DNA from: Brucella daejeonensis
Lineage (GTDB): Bacteria; Pseudomonadota; Alphaproteobacteria; Rhizobiales; Rhizobiaceae
Assembly: GCF_014199265.1 (NCBI RefSeq)
Contig: NZ_JACIJG010000002.1
Span: 248,001 to 312,000, forward strand
DNA: 64,000 bases
Direction of reading: 5' to 3'
The position numbers and the translations under genes were made by a program. The notes under the pieces were generated by a model, which saw nothing but the letters and a program-made list of their open reading frames with translations, made no database searches and was not told where the DNA came from. The number at the start of each line of letters is the position of its first letter. The first letter of the stretch is position 1. Below, one piece after another: positions 36,423-44,180 of this stretch.

Positions 36423-37277
36423 TCAGGCGTGAGCCCATTCCCAATAAAGAGCGCGGGCGCGCTTGGTCACTGGGCCGTATTCGAGTTGGCGATCATCGAA
36501 CCCGATAATCGGTACGACCTTGCTCATATTGCCGGAGGAGAAGATTTCGTCGGCTTCGCGGAAATCCTCGATCTTCAGCGTGGTTTCATGCACGGTGACG
36601 CCTGCGGCACGCAGGAGCGTAATGACGCGCTGGCGCGTGATGCCGTTCAGGAATGTGCCGTTGGGAACGGGGGTGAATACTTCGCCGCCACGCACCATGA
36701 AGACATTGGACGTCGCGGTCTCCGCGACATTGCCGACAACGTCGGTCACAAGCGCGTTGTGGAAGCCCTTGGCTTTTGCTTCGTGCAACATGCGCGCATT
36801 GTTCGGATAGAGGCAGGCCGCCTTGGCGTTGACCGGCATCACTTCCAGATAGGGGCGCCGAAAAGAGGTCGTCGTAACGGTAAACCCCTTGGGTTCGACC
36901 ATGGGGATAGCTTCGAGGCATAGTGCGAAGTCTGTGGATGAGGCCAAAGGTGCGACAACGCTGGCATCCCCTTCCTCGGCCCAATACATGGGGCGAATAT
37001 AGACATCCGTTCCGGGTGCGAATTTCTTCAGACCTTCGCGCGTGAGTGCTTCGATGTCGTTGGTGGAAAGCGTTGGTTCCAGCCCCAGAGCGCGGGCTGA
37101 GTCGTTAGCGCGGGCGGCATGGCGGTCAAGGTCCGGCGTGACGCCTTCGAACAGGCGGGCACCGTCGAATACGAGTGATCCGAGCCAGGTCGCCTGCGAG
37201 GCTGCACCGAGAATGCGCACATCGCCTTCACGCCACTCACCTTTATAATAGGTCCACATCGCCCGATGGTTGGTCAT
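36423..37277 (-). CDS. PLP-dependent class IV aminotransferase (branched-chain type)
   Basis: Cytoplasmic fold-type IV PLP enzyme of 284 residues. The PLP lysine is probably K152 in MPVNAKAACLYPNN, and the phosphate-binding loop lies in NVAETATSNVFMVRGGEVFTP. Branched-chain aminotransferase (IlvE-like) is the usual name for this group. The size, under 290 residues, is also compatible with D-amino-acid transaminase or ADC lyase, and substrate choice cannot be settled here. A terminator follows it. The 247 bp upstream, to the EamA gene, holds nothing but its presumed promoter. Confidence 0.8.
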   Translation of the reverse strand: MTNHRAMWTYYKGEWREGDVRILGAASQATWLGSLVFDGARLFEGVTPDLDRHAARANDSARALGLEPTLSTNDIEALTREGLKKFAPGTDVYIRPMYWAEEGDASVVAPLASSTDFALCLEAIPMVEPKGFTVTTTSFRRPYLEVMPVNAKAACLYPNNARMLHEAKAKGFHNALVTDVVGNVAETATSNVFMVRGGEVFTPVPNGTFLNGITRQRVITLLRAAGVTVHETTLKIEDFREADEIFSSGNMSKVVPIIGFDDRQLEYGPVTKRARALYWEWAHA

Positions 37278-37524
37278 CTCTCTAGTCCTTGATGAAGATC
37301 ATTATCGTGTTTTCGCCCGCGTCGGGGCGACGTTGAAATACAGATCGTTGTCGGGGAAATACCCGGAACAGGGGCAGGTCCAATCTATCGGTCCGGTGTT
37401 CCTGGTCCCTTGGTTCGAAGCGCATCTGGTCCATTCTTAGCTGGCGGATTGCGCTCCGGGCAAGCTTCCGTATCGTAAGAGGGCGCGGTACCGGAAACAA
37501 GCGCGAACTTGACTATACCCAACT

Positions 37525-38445
37525 TCAAACAGGTTCCGGGTTTTCTTCCACCAGTGCAGGCGTCGGCTCGGACGTGACCACGGCTGGCGGACCTTCGACG
37601 CCACGCTGCCTTTCGCGAATGAATGTGAAGAGGCCGGAAATCGTGATAAGCACGATACCGGCCAGCATGGGCCTCTCGATGTGGTCGTGGAAGATGAAAT
37701 ATCCAAAAAGGATGGCCCAGATCATCTGGCTATATTGCGGGGAAGCTATGGCGCTTGCAGGTGCACGCTGGGCTGCCAGCATCAGCAGAATATTGGCAAA
37801 CGCCGCTAGAAGCCCATATCCGGCGAGATATGCCCACTGTTCGGCATTGGGTGCCTCATAGGAAGGCGCCATCAATATGCCGCAGATGATGATCGGGCCG
37901 ACAAGCCCGCTCGTATAAAGCGATATACGTTTTTCATGCTTGCCCATGATGCGGAAAATTATGATGCTCATCGCGCCGCCCATCCCGGCAGCCAACGCTC
38001 CGAGATGACCGATTGAAAGCTCGCGGAAACCGGGCCGCAGAACGATCAGAACACCGATAAAGCCGATGAGCACGGCGGACCAGCGCCGCCATCCGACCTG
38101 CTCCTTCAGAAAGATCACCGACAGGATGGTTACATAGGCCGGTAGAAGAAAGATCAACGCAAAGGCTTCCGCCATGGAAAGATGTGTGAATGCCGTGACG
38201 CTGCCGATCGTCCCCATTGCAGCGGTCACGGTTCGCAACAGCCACATCCTGATATTGGTGGTGCGAAACATGTCGAGCCACGCGTCCCCGGCTTTTTTTG
38301 TAAAGGGGATGGCAAGTAAACCAAGTATAGCGCCATAAAAGGCAACTTCGTAGGGCGACAGGGTGCCGTCCAGAAACTTGACGCAGGCGTCGCTGACCGC
38401 GAATGCCGCATAGGATGCAAACGCTAGAAAAATACCGTAAAGCAT
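37525..38445 (-). CDS. EamA/DMT family transporter
   Basis: Inner-membrane exporter of about 306 residues with ten hydrophobic segments in two repeats: YGIFLAFASYAAFAVSDACVKFL at the start, SVIFLKEQVGWRRWSAVLIGFIGVLIVLRPG mid-chain, and a second half ending LAGIVLITISGLFTFIRERQ. A polar, Pro/Glu-rich tail of about 30 residues follows. ATG 38445 sits just before helix 1; the frame is open to 38532 but that extension is polar. Family members export amino acids, nucleosides or other small metabolites; substrate unknown. Confidence 0.82.
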   Translation of the reverse strand: MLYGIFLAFASYAAFAVSDACVKFLDGTLSPYEVAFYGAILGLLAIPFTKKAGDAWLDMFRTTNIRMWLLRTVTAAMGTIGSVTAFTHLSMAEAFALIFLLPAYVTILSVIFLKEQVGWRRWSAVLIGFIGVLIVLRPGFRELSIGHLGALAAGMGGAMSIIIFRIMGKHEKRISLYTSGLVGPIIICGILMAPSYEAPNAEQWAYLAGYGLLAAFANILLMLAAQRAPASAIASPQYSQMIWAILFGYFIFHDHIERPMLAGIVLITISGLFTFIRERQRGVEGPPAVVTSEPTPALVEENPEPV

Positions 38446-38698
38446 GACGATGTCCGAAGGAGACGGGGAGGAGTTCGTTCCTTTCGCTCCTTTAATCGAT
38501 TGAGAGCCTATTGGCAAAAGACATTTCTGCAAAAAGCCATTTAAGTCTATATCGGCCTATTTGCTTGTAATGTAAGCAGATTGGGCCTTTTCAACGCCCT
38601 GAGCCCAAGCGAAAACGCATGCCTCATTTGCAATCATATCCATGGTGGAAATTTAGGCAAAAGCCTATTTAACAGTCATCCAAACGAGGAGAAAGCAA

Positions 38699-38836
38699 AT
38701 GAACATTCGTCAGAAAGTAAAGCAGTTCGTATCCCGTCGCCGCGCTCTCCGCGAACTCGGTGCAATGGACGACCATCTTCTTGCCGATATCGGCGTTTCG
38801 CGTTCGCAGATTCACAGCGCCGTTTTCGGTCGATAA
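38699..38836 (+). CDS. DUF1127 family small protein
   Basis: A 45-residue, Arg-rich peptide with GAGGAGAAAGC as ribosome site. The body RRRALRELGAMDDHLLADIGVSRSQI is the DUF1127 core (L-x-x-L-x-D-x-x-L-x-D-I-G-hydrophobic-x-R). In alphaproteobacteria short DUF1127 proteins affect phosphate and carbon balance and RNA turnover through their Arg-rich helix. That knowledge comes from relatives; the role here is inferred. It is monocistronic, followed by a strong terminator. Upstream, TAGGC-AAAA-GCCTA at 38654-38667 is a small palindrome in its leader. Confidence 0.85.
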   Translation: MNIRQKVKQFVSRRRALRELGAMDDHLLADIGVSRSQIHSAVFGR

Positions 38837-38894
38837 TAACTTATGGTGCGTCTCCCGAAAGATCGCCCCGTAAGTAAAAATCGAGTAAAATAAC

Positions 38895-38927
38895 AAAGCG
38901 TCGGTCTCCAGTCCCGGCGCTTTTGTT
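38895..38927 (+). terminator. Intrinsic terminator of the DUF1127 gene
   Basis: A ten-base stem (AAAGCGTCGG with CCGGCGCTTT, one G-T pair) with a nine-base loop is followed by TTTTGTTTT, 58 bases after the stop codon. Confidence 0.85.
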
Positions 38928-39342
38928 TTATGTATTGCCAGCATTCATTTTTTCCCCTTCATACAAATAATTGTTCAACAGGCGCGATGTGCGTCGAGCG
39001 TACCGGTAACGGTTCCGCCGGATAAGAAATCTTCCGATCGCCGCTTCTGCCTTTTTTTGAATCTGTTTCAAACATTTCCCTGCCAGTAGGTAGCTGGCGC
39101 AGAGCGAAAAGACAGTCCACACTGAATCATGTCGATAAACTGGCACTCACGCGGCCGAACTGTGCTTTTGCGCGCGATGGGTGTATGGGGAACACGTCCG
39201 ACTGCCTAAGGGCAGCGACGATTAACATTATGGCAATCGCAGAGGTTGCTCCAGATCGGTGGTAACGGGGCGCAGAAAATTGCGCGCCGAGGTTCACATG
39301 AGATGGAGCGCCAATTGACGGGCGCTTTGCCTTGGAGGGACG
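38928..39342. other. Intergenic leader upstream of the purine permease
   Basis: No gene is supported here; the one minus-strand frame has no ribosome site. Close to the permease there are several small inverted repeats: CTGCC-TAA-GGGCAG near 39211, GCGCA-N6-TGCGC near 39275, and AGCGCC with GGCGCT around 39309-39330. They make a structured 5' leader possible. The sequence does not match the purine riboswitch core that I know. Confidence 0.4.
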
Positions 39343-40635
39343 ATGCTCGATAAGCTGTTTAAACTACAGGAACATGGCACCACGGCGAGGACTGAAATTA
39401 TCGCCGGCGTGACGACCTTCCTGACCATGTCTTATATCATCTTCGTTAACCCGGATATCCTGTCTACCACCGGGATGGATCGAAATGCCGTGTTTGTGGC
39501 GACCTGTCTGGCTGCGGCTCTCGGCTCGATCATCATGGCGCTGGTTGCGAACTGGCCGATCGGTATGGCGCCCGGCATGGGTTTGAACGCCTTCTTCGCC
39601 TTTACCGTCGTCGGCGCCATGGGCTTTACCTGGCAGCAGGCGCTCGGTGCGGTTTTCATTTCGGGGATCATCTTCCTCATTTTGACGGTTACCGGCATAC
39701 GCCGCTGGCTGGTGGAAGGCATTCCACATTCGCTGCGAAGTGCGATCGCAGCGGGTATTGGCATGTTCCTGGCCCTGATCGGCCTGAAGAGCGCCGGTAT
39801 CGTGGTCGGCAATGAGGCCACGCTGGTTGGTCTGGGCGATCTGACGAAGTCCGGTCCGTTGCTGGCTATCGCAGGTTTCTTCATCATTGCCGTGCTGGAT
39901 GCACTTAAGGTTCGCGGCGCCATCCTTATCGGTATCCTTATTGTCACCGTAGCCTCGATTGCGCTCGGCATCAGCCAGTTCGGTGGTGTCTTCTCGGCCC
40001 CGCCGAGCCTTGCGCCGACTTTCCTGCAACTCGACGTCATGGGCGCGCTGCACACAGGAATTCTGCATGTCATTCTCGTTTTTGTGCTTGTTGAGGTTTT
40101 TGATGCGACGGGAACACTGATTGGTGTTGCAAAGCGCGGCGGCCTGATCGAGCCGGGCAAGCCCAATCGTCTCGGTCGAGCGCTTTTCGCCGACAGCAGC
40201 GCGATTCTCGGCGGCTCGCTTCTCGGAACCTCTTCCACGACGGCTTATGTGGAAAGCGCTTCCGGCGTTCAGGCTGGCGGACGCACGGGTCTGACGGCAC
40301 TGGTCGTTGCGCTTCTATTCCTTGCAGCCCTGTTCATTTCACCGCTCGCCGGTTCGGTTCCCGCCTATGCAACGGCTCCGGCCCTGATCTATGTCGCTTG
40401 CCTGATGATGCGTGAACTGACCGAAATCGAATGGCAGGACGTCACGGAAGCCGCACCCGCCGCCCTGACGGCATTGGCTATTCCGTTCACCTATTCCATC
40501 GCGAATGGCCTGGCCTTCGGCTTCATCAGCTATGTCGTGCTCAAGGGCTTCACGGGCAAGGCTCGCGACGTACATCTTGCGACCTGGCTGGTGGCCGCGC
40601 TCTTCGTCATTCGCTTCGCATTCTTTGCGGAGTGA
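39343..40635 (+). CDS. NCS2 family purine permease (AzgA/GhxP-like)
   Basis: Inner-membrane proton symporter of 430 residues for adenine, guanine or hypoxanthine. The N-terminus LFKLQEHGTTARTEIIAGVTTFLTMSYIIFVNPDIL is the AzgA-type signature. GMGLNAFFAFTVV follows near residue 84, then FVLVEVFDATGTLIGVAKRGGL near 250 and GTSSTTAYVESASGVQAGGRTGLTAL near 300. TTGGAGGGACG gives the ribosome site. The gene for a purine/nucleoside-type deaminase lies 61 bp downstream, which fits uptake followed by deamination. Confidence 0.92.
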   Translation: MLDKLFKLQEHGTTARTEIIAGVTTFLTMSYIIFVNPDILSTTGMDRNAVFVATCLAAALGSIIMALVANWPIGMAPGMGLNAFFAFTVVGAMGFTWQQALGAVFISGIIFLILTVTGIRRWLVEGIPHSLRSAIAAGIGMFLALIGLKSAGIVVGNEATLVGLGDLTKSGPLLAIAGFFIIAVLDALKVRGAILIGILIVTVASIALGISQFGGVFSAPPSLAPTFLQLDVMGALHTGILHVILVFVLVEVFDATGTLIGVAKRGGLIEPGKPNRLGRALFADSSAILGGSLLGTSSTTAYVESASGVQAGGRTGLTALVVALLFLAALFISPLAGSVPAYATAPALIYVACLMMRELTEIEWQDVTEAAPAALTALAIPFTYSIANGLAFGFISYVVLKGFTGKARDVHLATWLVAALFVIRFAFFAE

Positions 40636-40696
40636 TGAAAATACGCCGGGCTGAACGGCCCGGTGTTCCACTGCGAAATTCGGGAGGACTGCACCT

Positions 40697-41296
40697 GTGC
40701 AACCAGACGATCTGAAGCTGCTCGAAAAACTGATCGACGTCATTGAATACGATATCATTCCGCTGACGGAACGGGGTGTTGCCGAGGGCAACAAGGTTTT
40801 CGGCGCGGCTCTCCTGCGCAAGTCCGATCTTTCGCTCGTTCTGGCCGAAACCAACAACGAGACGGAAAATCCGCTCTGGCACGGTGAAGTGCATACGTTG
40901 AAACGCTTCTACGAGATGCCGGAGAATGAGCGGCCGGACACGAAGGATATGGTCTTCCTGTCCACTCACGAACCATGCTCGATGTGTCTTTCGGCTATTA
41001 CGTGGAGCGGATTCGACAATTTCTATTATCTGTTCAGCCACGAGGATTCCCGCGACGCTTTCTCCATCCCGCATGATTTGAAGATTCTCAAGGAAGTCTT
41101 CACGCTGGAGCCGGGCGGATATAATCGGGACAATGCCTTTTGGCATAGCCATTCGATAACGAAAATGGTGGCTTCTCTACCGGAAGCGGATCGTTTGCGC
41201 CTGGGCAAGAGACTGGAAGGGGTTTTCGCGAAATACGACACGCTGTCCGGAACTTATCAGGCAAGCAAGGACGATAATGCAATCCCGCTGAACTGA
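40697..41296 (+). CDS. Zinc-dependent nucleoside/nucleobase deaminase family protein
   Basis: Cytoplasmic enzyme of 199 residues with the CDA-fold zinc site: H62 and proton-shuttling E64 in WHGEVHT, C94 and C97 in HEPCSMCLS. It is longer than tRNA adenosine deaminase or guanine deaminase (about 150-160 residues), with a C-terminal extension of about 70 residues. The GTG start has GGGAGG nine bases upstream. The purine permease gene upstream suggests a purine base or nucleoside as substrate, but a pyrimidine or pterin cannot be excluded. Confidence 0.8.
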   Translation: MQPDDLKLLEKLIDVIEYDIIPLTERGVAEGNKVFGAALLRKSDLSLVLAETNNETENPLWHGEVHTLKRFYEMPENERPDTKDMVFLSTHEPCSMCLSAITWSGFDNFYYLFSHEDSRDAFSIPHDLKILKEVFTLEPGGYNRDNAFWHSHSITKMVASLPEADRLRLGKRLEGVFAKYDTLSGTYQASKDDNAIPLN

Positions 41297-41385
41297 TCGG
41301 GATTTGCACCAGGACGCTTTCCATCACCCCAAAAAACAAACAAAGCCGCACCATCGTGGCAGATGGTTCGGCCGTGCAATATAAG

Positions 41386-41410
41386 AGGCCCATCTCACGA
41401 CGGGCCTTTC
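41386..41410 (+). terminator. Terminator of the permease-deaminase operon
   Basis: AGGCCCATC and GACGGGCCT pair (one mismatch) around TCAC and are followed by TTTCGTT. It lies 90 bases after the deaminase stop. A second imperfect hairpin (GCCGCACCAT with ATGGTTCGGC) lies just upstream, at 41345-41372. Confidence 0.65.
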
Positions 41411-41419
41411 GTTCAAACA

Positions 41420-41527
41420 CTAAAGCGTGTCGCATTCAATCATACTCGGGCGACACGCTTTAAGTTTTTGTTTCGACGTATGTCTTTATCCTGAAACCGG
41501 TTCCCACTTTCGGGAGACATGCTTTAA
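41420..41527. repeat. Short intergenic palindromic repeat of Rhizobiales type
   Basis: Begins with a perfect 12-base inverted repeat (TAAAGCGTGTCG at 41421-41432, its complement at 41451-41462). It continues into a segment holding AAACCGGTTCCCACTTTCGG and ends GACATGCTTTAA, which again mirrors the left end. The AAACCGGTTCCC core is a familiar dispersed repeat in Brucella, Agrobacterium and Sinorhizobium intergenic DNA. It lies between convergent transcripts and ends nine bases before the rirA stop codon. Confidence 0.7.
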
Positions 41528-41535
41528 CAAGCCTG

Positions 41536-41997
41536 TCAGCTTGCCACGCGCTGCTCTTCCATTTCATCAAGGCCAAGCAGGTGCCGCACATTCGGCCGCG
41601 CCTTGACGAGGTCGGCAATGCTATATTTCATCAATACGCCGAAGAATGCATTGAGTGCTTCCCGCAACGCGGAATTCAAAGCGCAGCTATCGACAAGCGG
41701 GCACTCGGTGGCATCGTTTTCGAAGCATTCCGCCATCGCGAAATTTTCTTCGGTGACGCGTACCACGTCGAAAAGCGAAATCTCCGTGGCCGCGCGACCG
41801 AGGCGCACCCCACCATTACGACCGCGCACAGTTTCAACAAGCCCGTTTTCGACAAGCGGTTGCAGGATCTTGAACAGAAACAGTTCCGAAACATTATAGG
41901 CACGCGCGATTTCCGGCACGCGGCTCAACTTGCCGTCATTGGCAGCACAATACATGAGCATACGAACGGCATAATTCGTCTGGCGGGTAAGACGCAT
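41536..41997 (-). CDS. rirA: Rrf2-family iron regulator RirA
   Basis: Iron-sulfur transcription factor of 153 residues that represses iron uptake genes when iron is plentiful. The N-terminal winged helix reads MRLTRQTNYAVRMLMYCAANDGKLSRVPEIARAYNVSELFLFKILQPLVENGLVETVRGRNGGVRL. The cluster-binding cysteines are at 91, 99 and 105 (AECFENDATECPLVDSCAL), the positions known from Rhizobium RirA. ATG 41997 has AAAGGA seven bases upstream; a start six codons earlier is not needed. Adjacent Irr and RirA type boxes lie upstream. The siderophore operon at 24265-31168 is a likely target. Confidence 0.95.
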   Translation of the reverse strand: MRLTRQTNYAVRMLMYCAANDGKLSRVPEIARAYNVSELFLFKILQPLVENGLVETVRGRNGGVRLGRAATEISLFDVVRVTEENFAMAECFENDATECPLVDSCALNSALREALNAFFGVLMKYSIADLVKARPNVRHLLGLDEMEEQRVAS

Positions 41998-42208
41998 GAC
42001 TGTTCCTTTCAGCACGTCCTGAAGCCCTTGTTACCTCGACATCGAGGCCAAGAGGACTCCAATCCTTGAGTTCGCAATTCCCGACCGATACCGGCCCATC
42101 CCTGTTTCGGAATTGCTCCAAATTCTGGTCTTGTCGCAACTACAGTCCAGAACGGTTCAAGGCTCGACCGGACCATGCGCTAAAGCGGTTATCTGCTTCG
42201 TAACCCAC

Positions 42209-42225
42209 TTTAGAATCATTCTTAA
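42209..42225. promoter_or_regulatory. ICE motif (Irr box) in the rirA promoter region
   Basis: TTTAGAA-TCA-TTCTTAA matches the iron control element TTTAGAA-N3-TTCTAAA in 13 of 14 fixed bases. It lies 212 bp upstream of the rirA start. Irr is the heme-responsive Fur-family regulator of Rhizobiales, and Irr control of rirA is known in Agrobacterium. Confidence 0.7.
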
Positions 42226-42231
42226 AATATA

Positions 42232-42246
42232 TGAAGTCTTTTCTCA
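42232..42246. promoter_or_regulatory. IRO box in the rirA promoter region
   Basis: An exact TGA-N9-TCA lies six bases from the ICE motif. It could serve RirA autoregulation. With only six fixed bases a chance match within this 300-bp gap has a probability of several per cent, so its strength comes from the neighbouring ICE motif. Confidence 0.5.
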
Positions 42247-42311
42247 CCTTTAAAGGATAAAAATCATAGAGACACTGAATTCATCGCGGTTCTCTGGAGA
42301 ACCGATTGAAA

Positions 42312-42770
42312 TTATTGGCAAACGTCTATCCACTCTGCACTTACCAGTTCGGCCATTTTATGTGGATCGATACGCACGGCGCTGTTGGTCGCCCCTGCCG
42401 CAGGCACGACTTCCACGAAGGCCTTCAACGACACATCACAGAAGACGGGCAGGGCGCTCGGCAAACCAAACGGACACACGCCACCGACCGGATGGCCGGT
42501 TTCCGCAAGAACAGTCCCTGCATCGAGCATACGCGGCTTGGTACCGAACTGGTCTTTGAACTTGCGATTATCGATACGCGCATCGCCGCGGGTGACGATG
42601 AGTATGGTTTGGTCTTTTGCCGAGAAGGAAAGTGTTTTGGCGATCTGCCCCGGTTCCACGCCGTGCGCTTCGGCTGCGAGCACAACGGTCGCTGTACTGG
42701 TCGGCAATTCGATAACTTCGATTTCCGGTGCCTTGGCTGCGAAAAAGGCCTTCACGGAGTCCAGACTCAT
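42312..42770 (-). CDS. YbaK/EbsC-type aminoacyl-tRNA deacylase
   Basis: Cytoplasmic editing-domain protein of 152 residues of the INS/YbaK superfamily. These hydrolyse mischarged tRNA such as Cys- or Ala-tRNA(Pro). Family features are TSTATVVLAAEAHGVEPGQIAKTLSF, with the catalytic-pocket Lys, then VTRGDARIDNRKFKDQFG, and GHPVGGVCPFGLP for the CCA-end loop. GGGGGGAACC precedes the ATG. It is upstream of rirA on the same strand but separated by 314 bp and a regulated promoter region, so it is not obviously co-regulated. Confidence 0.85.
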   Translation of the reverse strand: MSLDSVKAFFAAKAPEIEVIELPTSTATVVLAAEAHGVEPGQIAKTLSFSAKDQTILIVTRGDARIDNRKFKDQFGTKPRMLDAGTVLAETGHPVGGVCPFGLPSALPVFCDVSLKAFVEVVPAAGATNSAVRIDPHKMAELVSAEWIDVCQ

Positions 42771-43082
42771 GGTTCCCCCCTTTTTATTCTGATTAATGTG
42801 CTCAACTTATGCTGCAACGATCACAAGAACAAGCCTATCTTTCTTGGAGGATAGTGTCTTGCTCGGGCTTTACCAGATTGCATGACTTGACCGAAACAAC
42901 AAACAGGTTGAAGGCATAGCCGCTGTTGGCGGGCACTCGCGTTCCAAGGCGATGGGAATATGCAGAACTGGTTTCTTGTCGCGTGGAACGAAACTTCAAA
43001 ATCGCAGCAAGTGGCAGATTGACGCTGTTGTTCGATGCCTATAAACAGGCGACAAATCTGCTTTGCCATCCTTGGCATATGC
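42771..43082. other. Intergenic region before tRNA-Ser
   Basis: I see no gene here. A minus-strand frame of 85 codons lacks a ribosome site and has an unlikely composition. The region must hold the YbaK gene promoter and the tRNA promoter. Confidence 0.5.
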
Positions 43083-43172
43083 GGAGGGGTGGCCGAGCGG
43101 TTTAAGGCACCGGTCTTGAAAACCGGCGTGCGAGAGATCGTACCGTGGGTTCGAATCCCACCCCCTCCGCCA
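43083..43172 (+). tRNA. tRNA-Ser (anticodon UGA)
   Basis: A 90-base type II tRNA. The acceptor stem GGAGGGG pairs with CCCCTCC, the discriminator is G and CCA is encoded. The D-arm is GGCCGAGCGG-type. The anticodon stem CCGGT/ACCGG holds the loop CTTGAAA, with anticodon TGA at 43117-43119. A long variable arm follows and the T-arm has GGTTCGAATCCC. It reads UCN serine codons, mainly UCA. Confidence 0.97.
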
Positions 43173-43338
43173 TAGTCTTTGATTTTATTGATGTTTTCGA
43201 GTTCTTGTCGGCCGCATAGCGGAAGATTATCGCTAGCAGCGATATAGGGCGTATGATCTCAAACAGGTTTACCAAAACTGAGCTTGGTATCGGACCTTGC
43301 TTGCCAATATGCCGTCCGCGACCGATTCATTCTGCCAT

Positions 43339-43656
43339 TCACGCGGTCTTGGTCTTGAACGCCGTTTTCTGGAAAAGAAGTTCATCGTTTACTGTACGGG
43401 GCTTGACCGCTTCTATTTGCAACATGAGTTCGGCAATTTTGTCGGCGTCGTTAACGCCGCACTCATAAATCTGGATGATTTCGCGGGCCATTGCGTCTTT
43501 ATGAGGAGAGGTTATAGGGCAGCGTGCCATCGCTTCGCATGACTTTGCATAAGCCACTTGCAGCTTTTTCAACTCAGCGGGTCTAAAACGCCCGAAGTAG
43601 TAGTCCCTAGAAAACGGCATTCCAAACATTCCGCAGTTGGCTAACGTATAGGTCAT
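43339..43656 (-). CDS. Small hypothetical protein
   Basis: A 105-codon frame. The middle part (AELKKLQVAYAKSCEAMARCPITSPHKDAMAREIIQIYECGVNDADKIAELMLQIEAV) is helical and amphipathic. It resembles short uncharacterised Rhizobiales proteins with the pattern HKD-x-hydrophobic-A-R-x-I-I-x-hydrophobic-Y/F-E-x-G-hydrophobic-x-D. The first residues are uncertain: there is no good ribosome site at 43656, and internal ATGs at residues 10 and 13 are possible starts. No function can be assigned. It lies just after tRNA-Ser, in DNA of lower GC than its surroundings. Confidence 0.5.
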   Translation of the reverse strand: MTYTLANCGMFGMPFSRDYYFGRFRPAELKKLQVAYAKSCEAMARCPITSPHKDAMAREIIQIYECGVNDADKIAELMLQIEAVKPRTVNDELLFQKTAFKTKTA

Positions 43657-43716
43657 TAGCCTGGCAGGCTGAATTTATTTTTCATTTATACTGCAAGATG
43701 GATTATTGTAAAGTTG

Positions 43717-44148
43717 TTAATGTATATTATTCTTTCCATGCAAAAAATTACCGTTTGAGCAATCTGAAATATGAATGTCCATAACCTCAAGTTGCGTCAG
43801 GGGAACGCGCGGTGCGAAGCTCGCGCTTCCGTTGCAACGGCAGAATACAGACAAACCGGAAGAATATGACTTCGATTTCGATGATCTTTTCTGGCTTGTA
43901 TGAAAGCACCCGTCTGACGGAAACAAACCTGCTCCAACAATAACCAGTAACAGATCGAAGGCGCGCGCACGCTGCTTTGAACGACGAGCTTCATCGAAGT
44001 AGCTGTTCGGGCCAAGAAAACTGTCTGAAAATATGCAATTTCGCGTCAAGTCCCTGATCTGGCCTTGCGAGAGCATGGTCCTGGTTCTATCAGCATCATC
44101 AAAACTATAGTCATGCGGATATTTCAGCGCCTTGTCGTATATCCGCAC
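43717..44148 (-). CDS. Uncertain hypothetical protein
   Basis: A 143-codon frame with a GTG start and only a weak AGGA upstream. The N-terminal half (YDKALKYPHDYSFDDADRTRTMLSQGQIRDLTRNCIFSDSFLG) has a protein-like composition and is followed by one hydrophobic segment, AFDLLLVIVGAGLF. The C-terminal part is low in structure and rich in Ser and Cys. It is divergent from the amidohydrolase gene. It may be real, decayed or chance. Confidence 0.25.
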   Translation of the reverse strand: MRIYDKALKYPHDYSFDDADRTRTMLSQGQIRDLTRNCIFSDSFLGPNSYFDEARRSKQRARAFDLLLVIVGAGLFPSDGCFHTSQKRSSKSKSYSSGLSVFCRCNGSASFAPRVPLTQLEVMDIHISDCSNGNFLHGKNNIH

Positions 44149-44180
44149 AGTCCTGCCACCATTGCGATTGGTGAAGGCGA

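Noticed and set aside
38928-39146. A 72-codon minus-strand open frame
   Set aside because: It starts in the leader region, lacks a ribosome site and its translation is Arg/Lys/Tyr-rich without family-like features.
39170-39342. A classical purine riboswitch ahead of the permease
   Set aside because: The conserved purine-aptamer junction and loop sequences are absent; only generic hairpins are visible.
42821-43078. An 85-codon minus-strand open frame before tRNA-Ser
   Set aside because: No ribosome site, a Cys- and Arg-rich composition, and it fills the likely tRNA promoter region.
43083-43172. tRNA-Ser as an active island attachment site
   Set aside because: No integrase gene and no second copy of the tRNA 3' end was found in the window, so only a weak note on the downstream low-GC DNA is kept.
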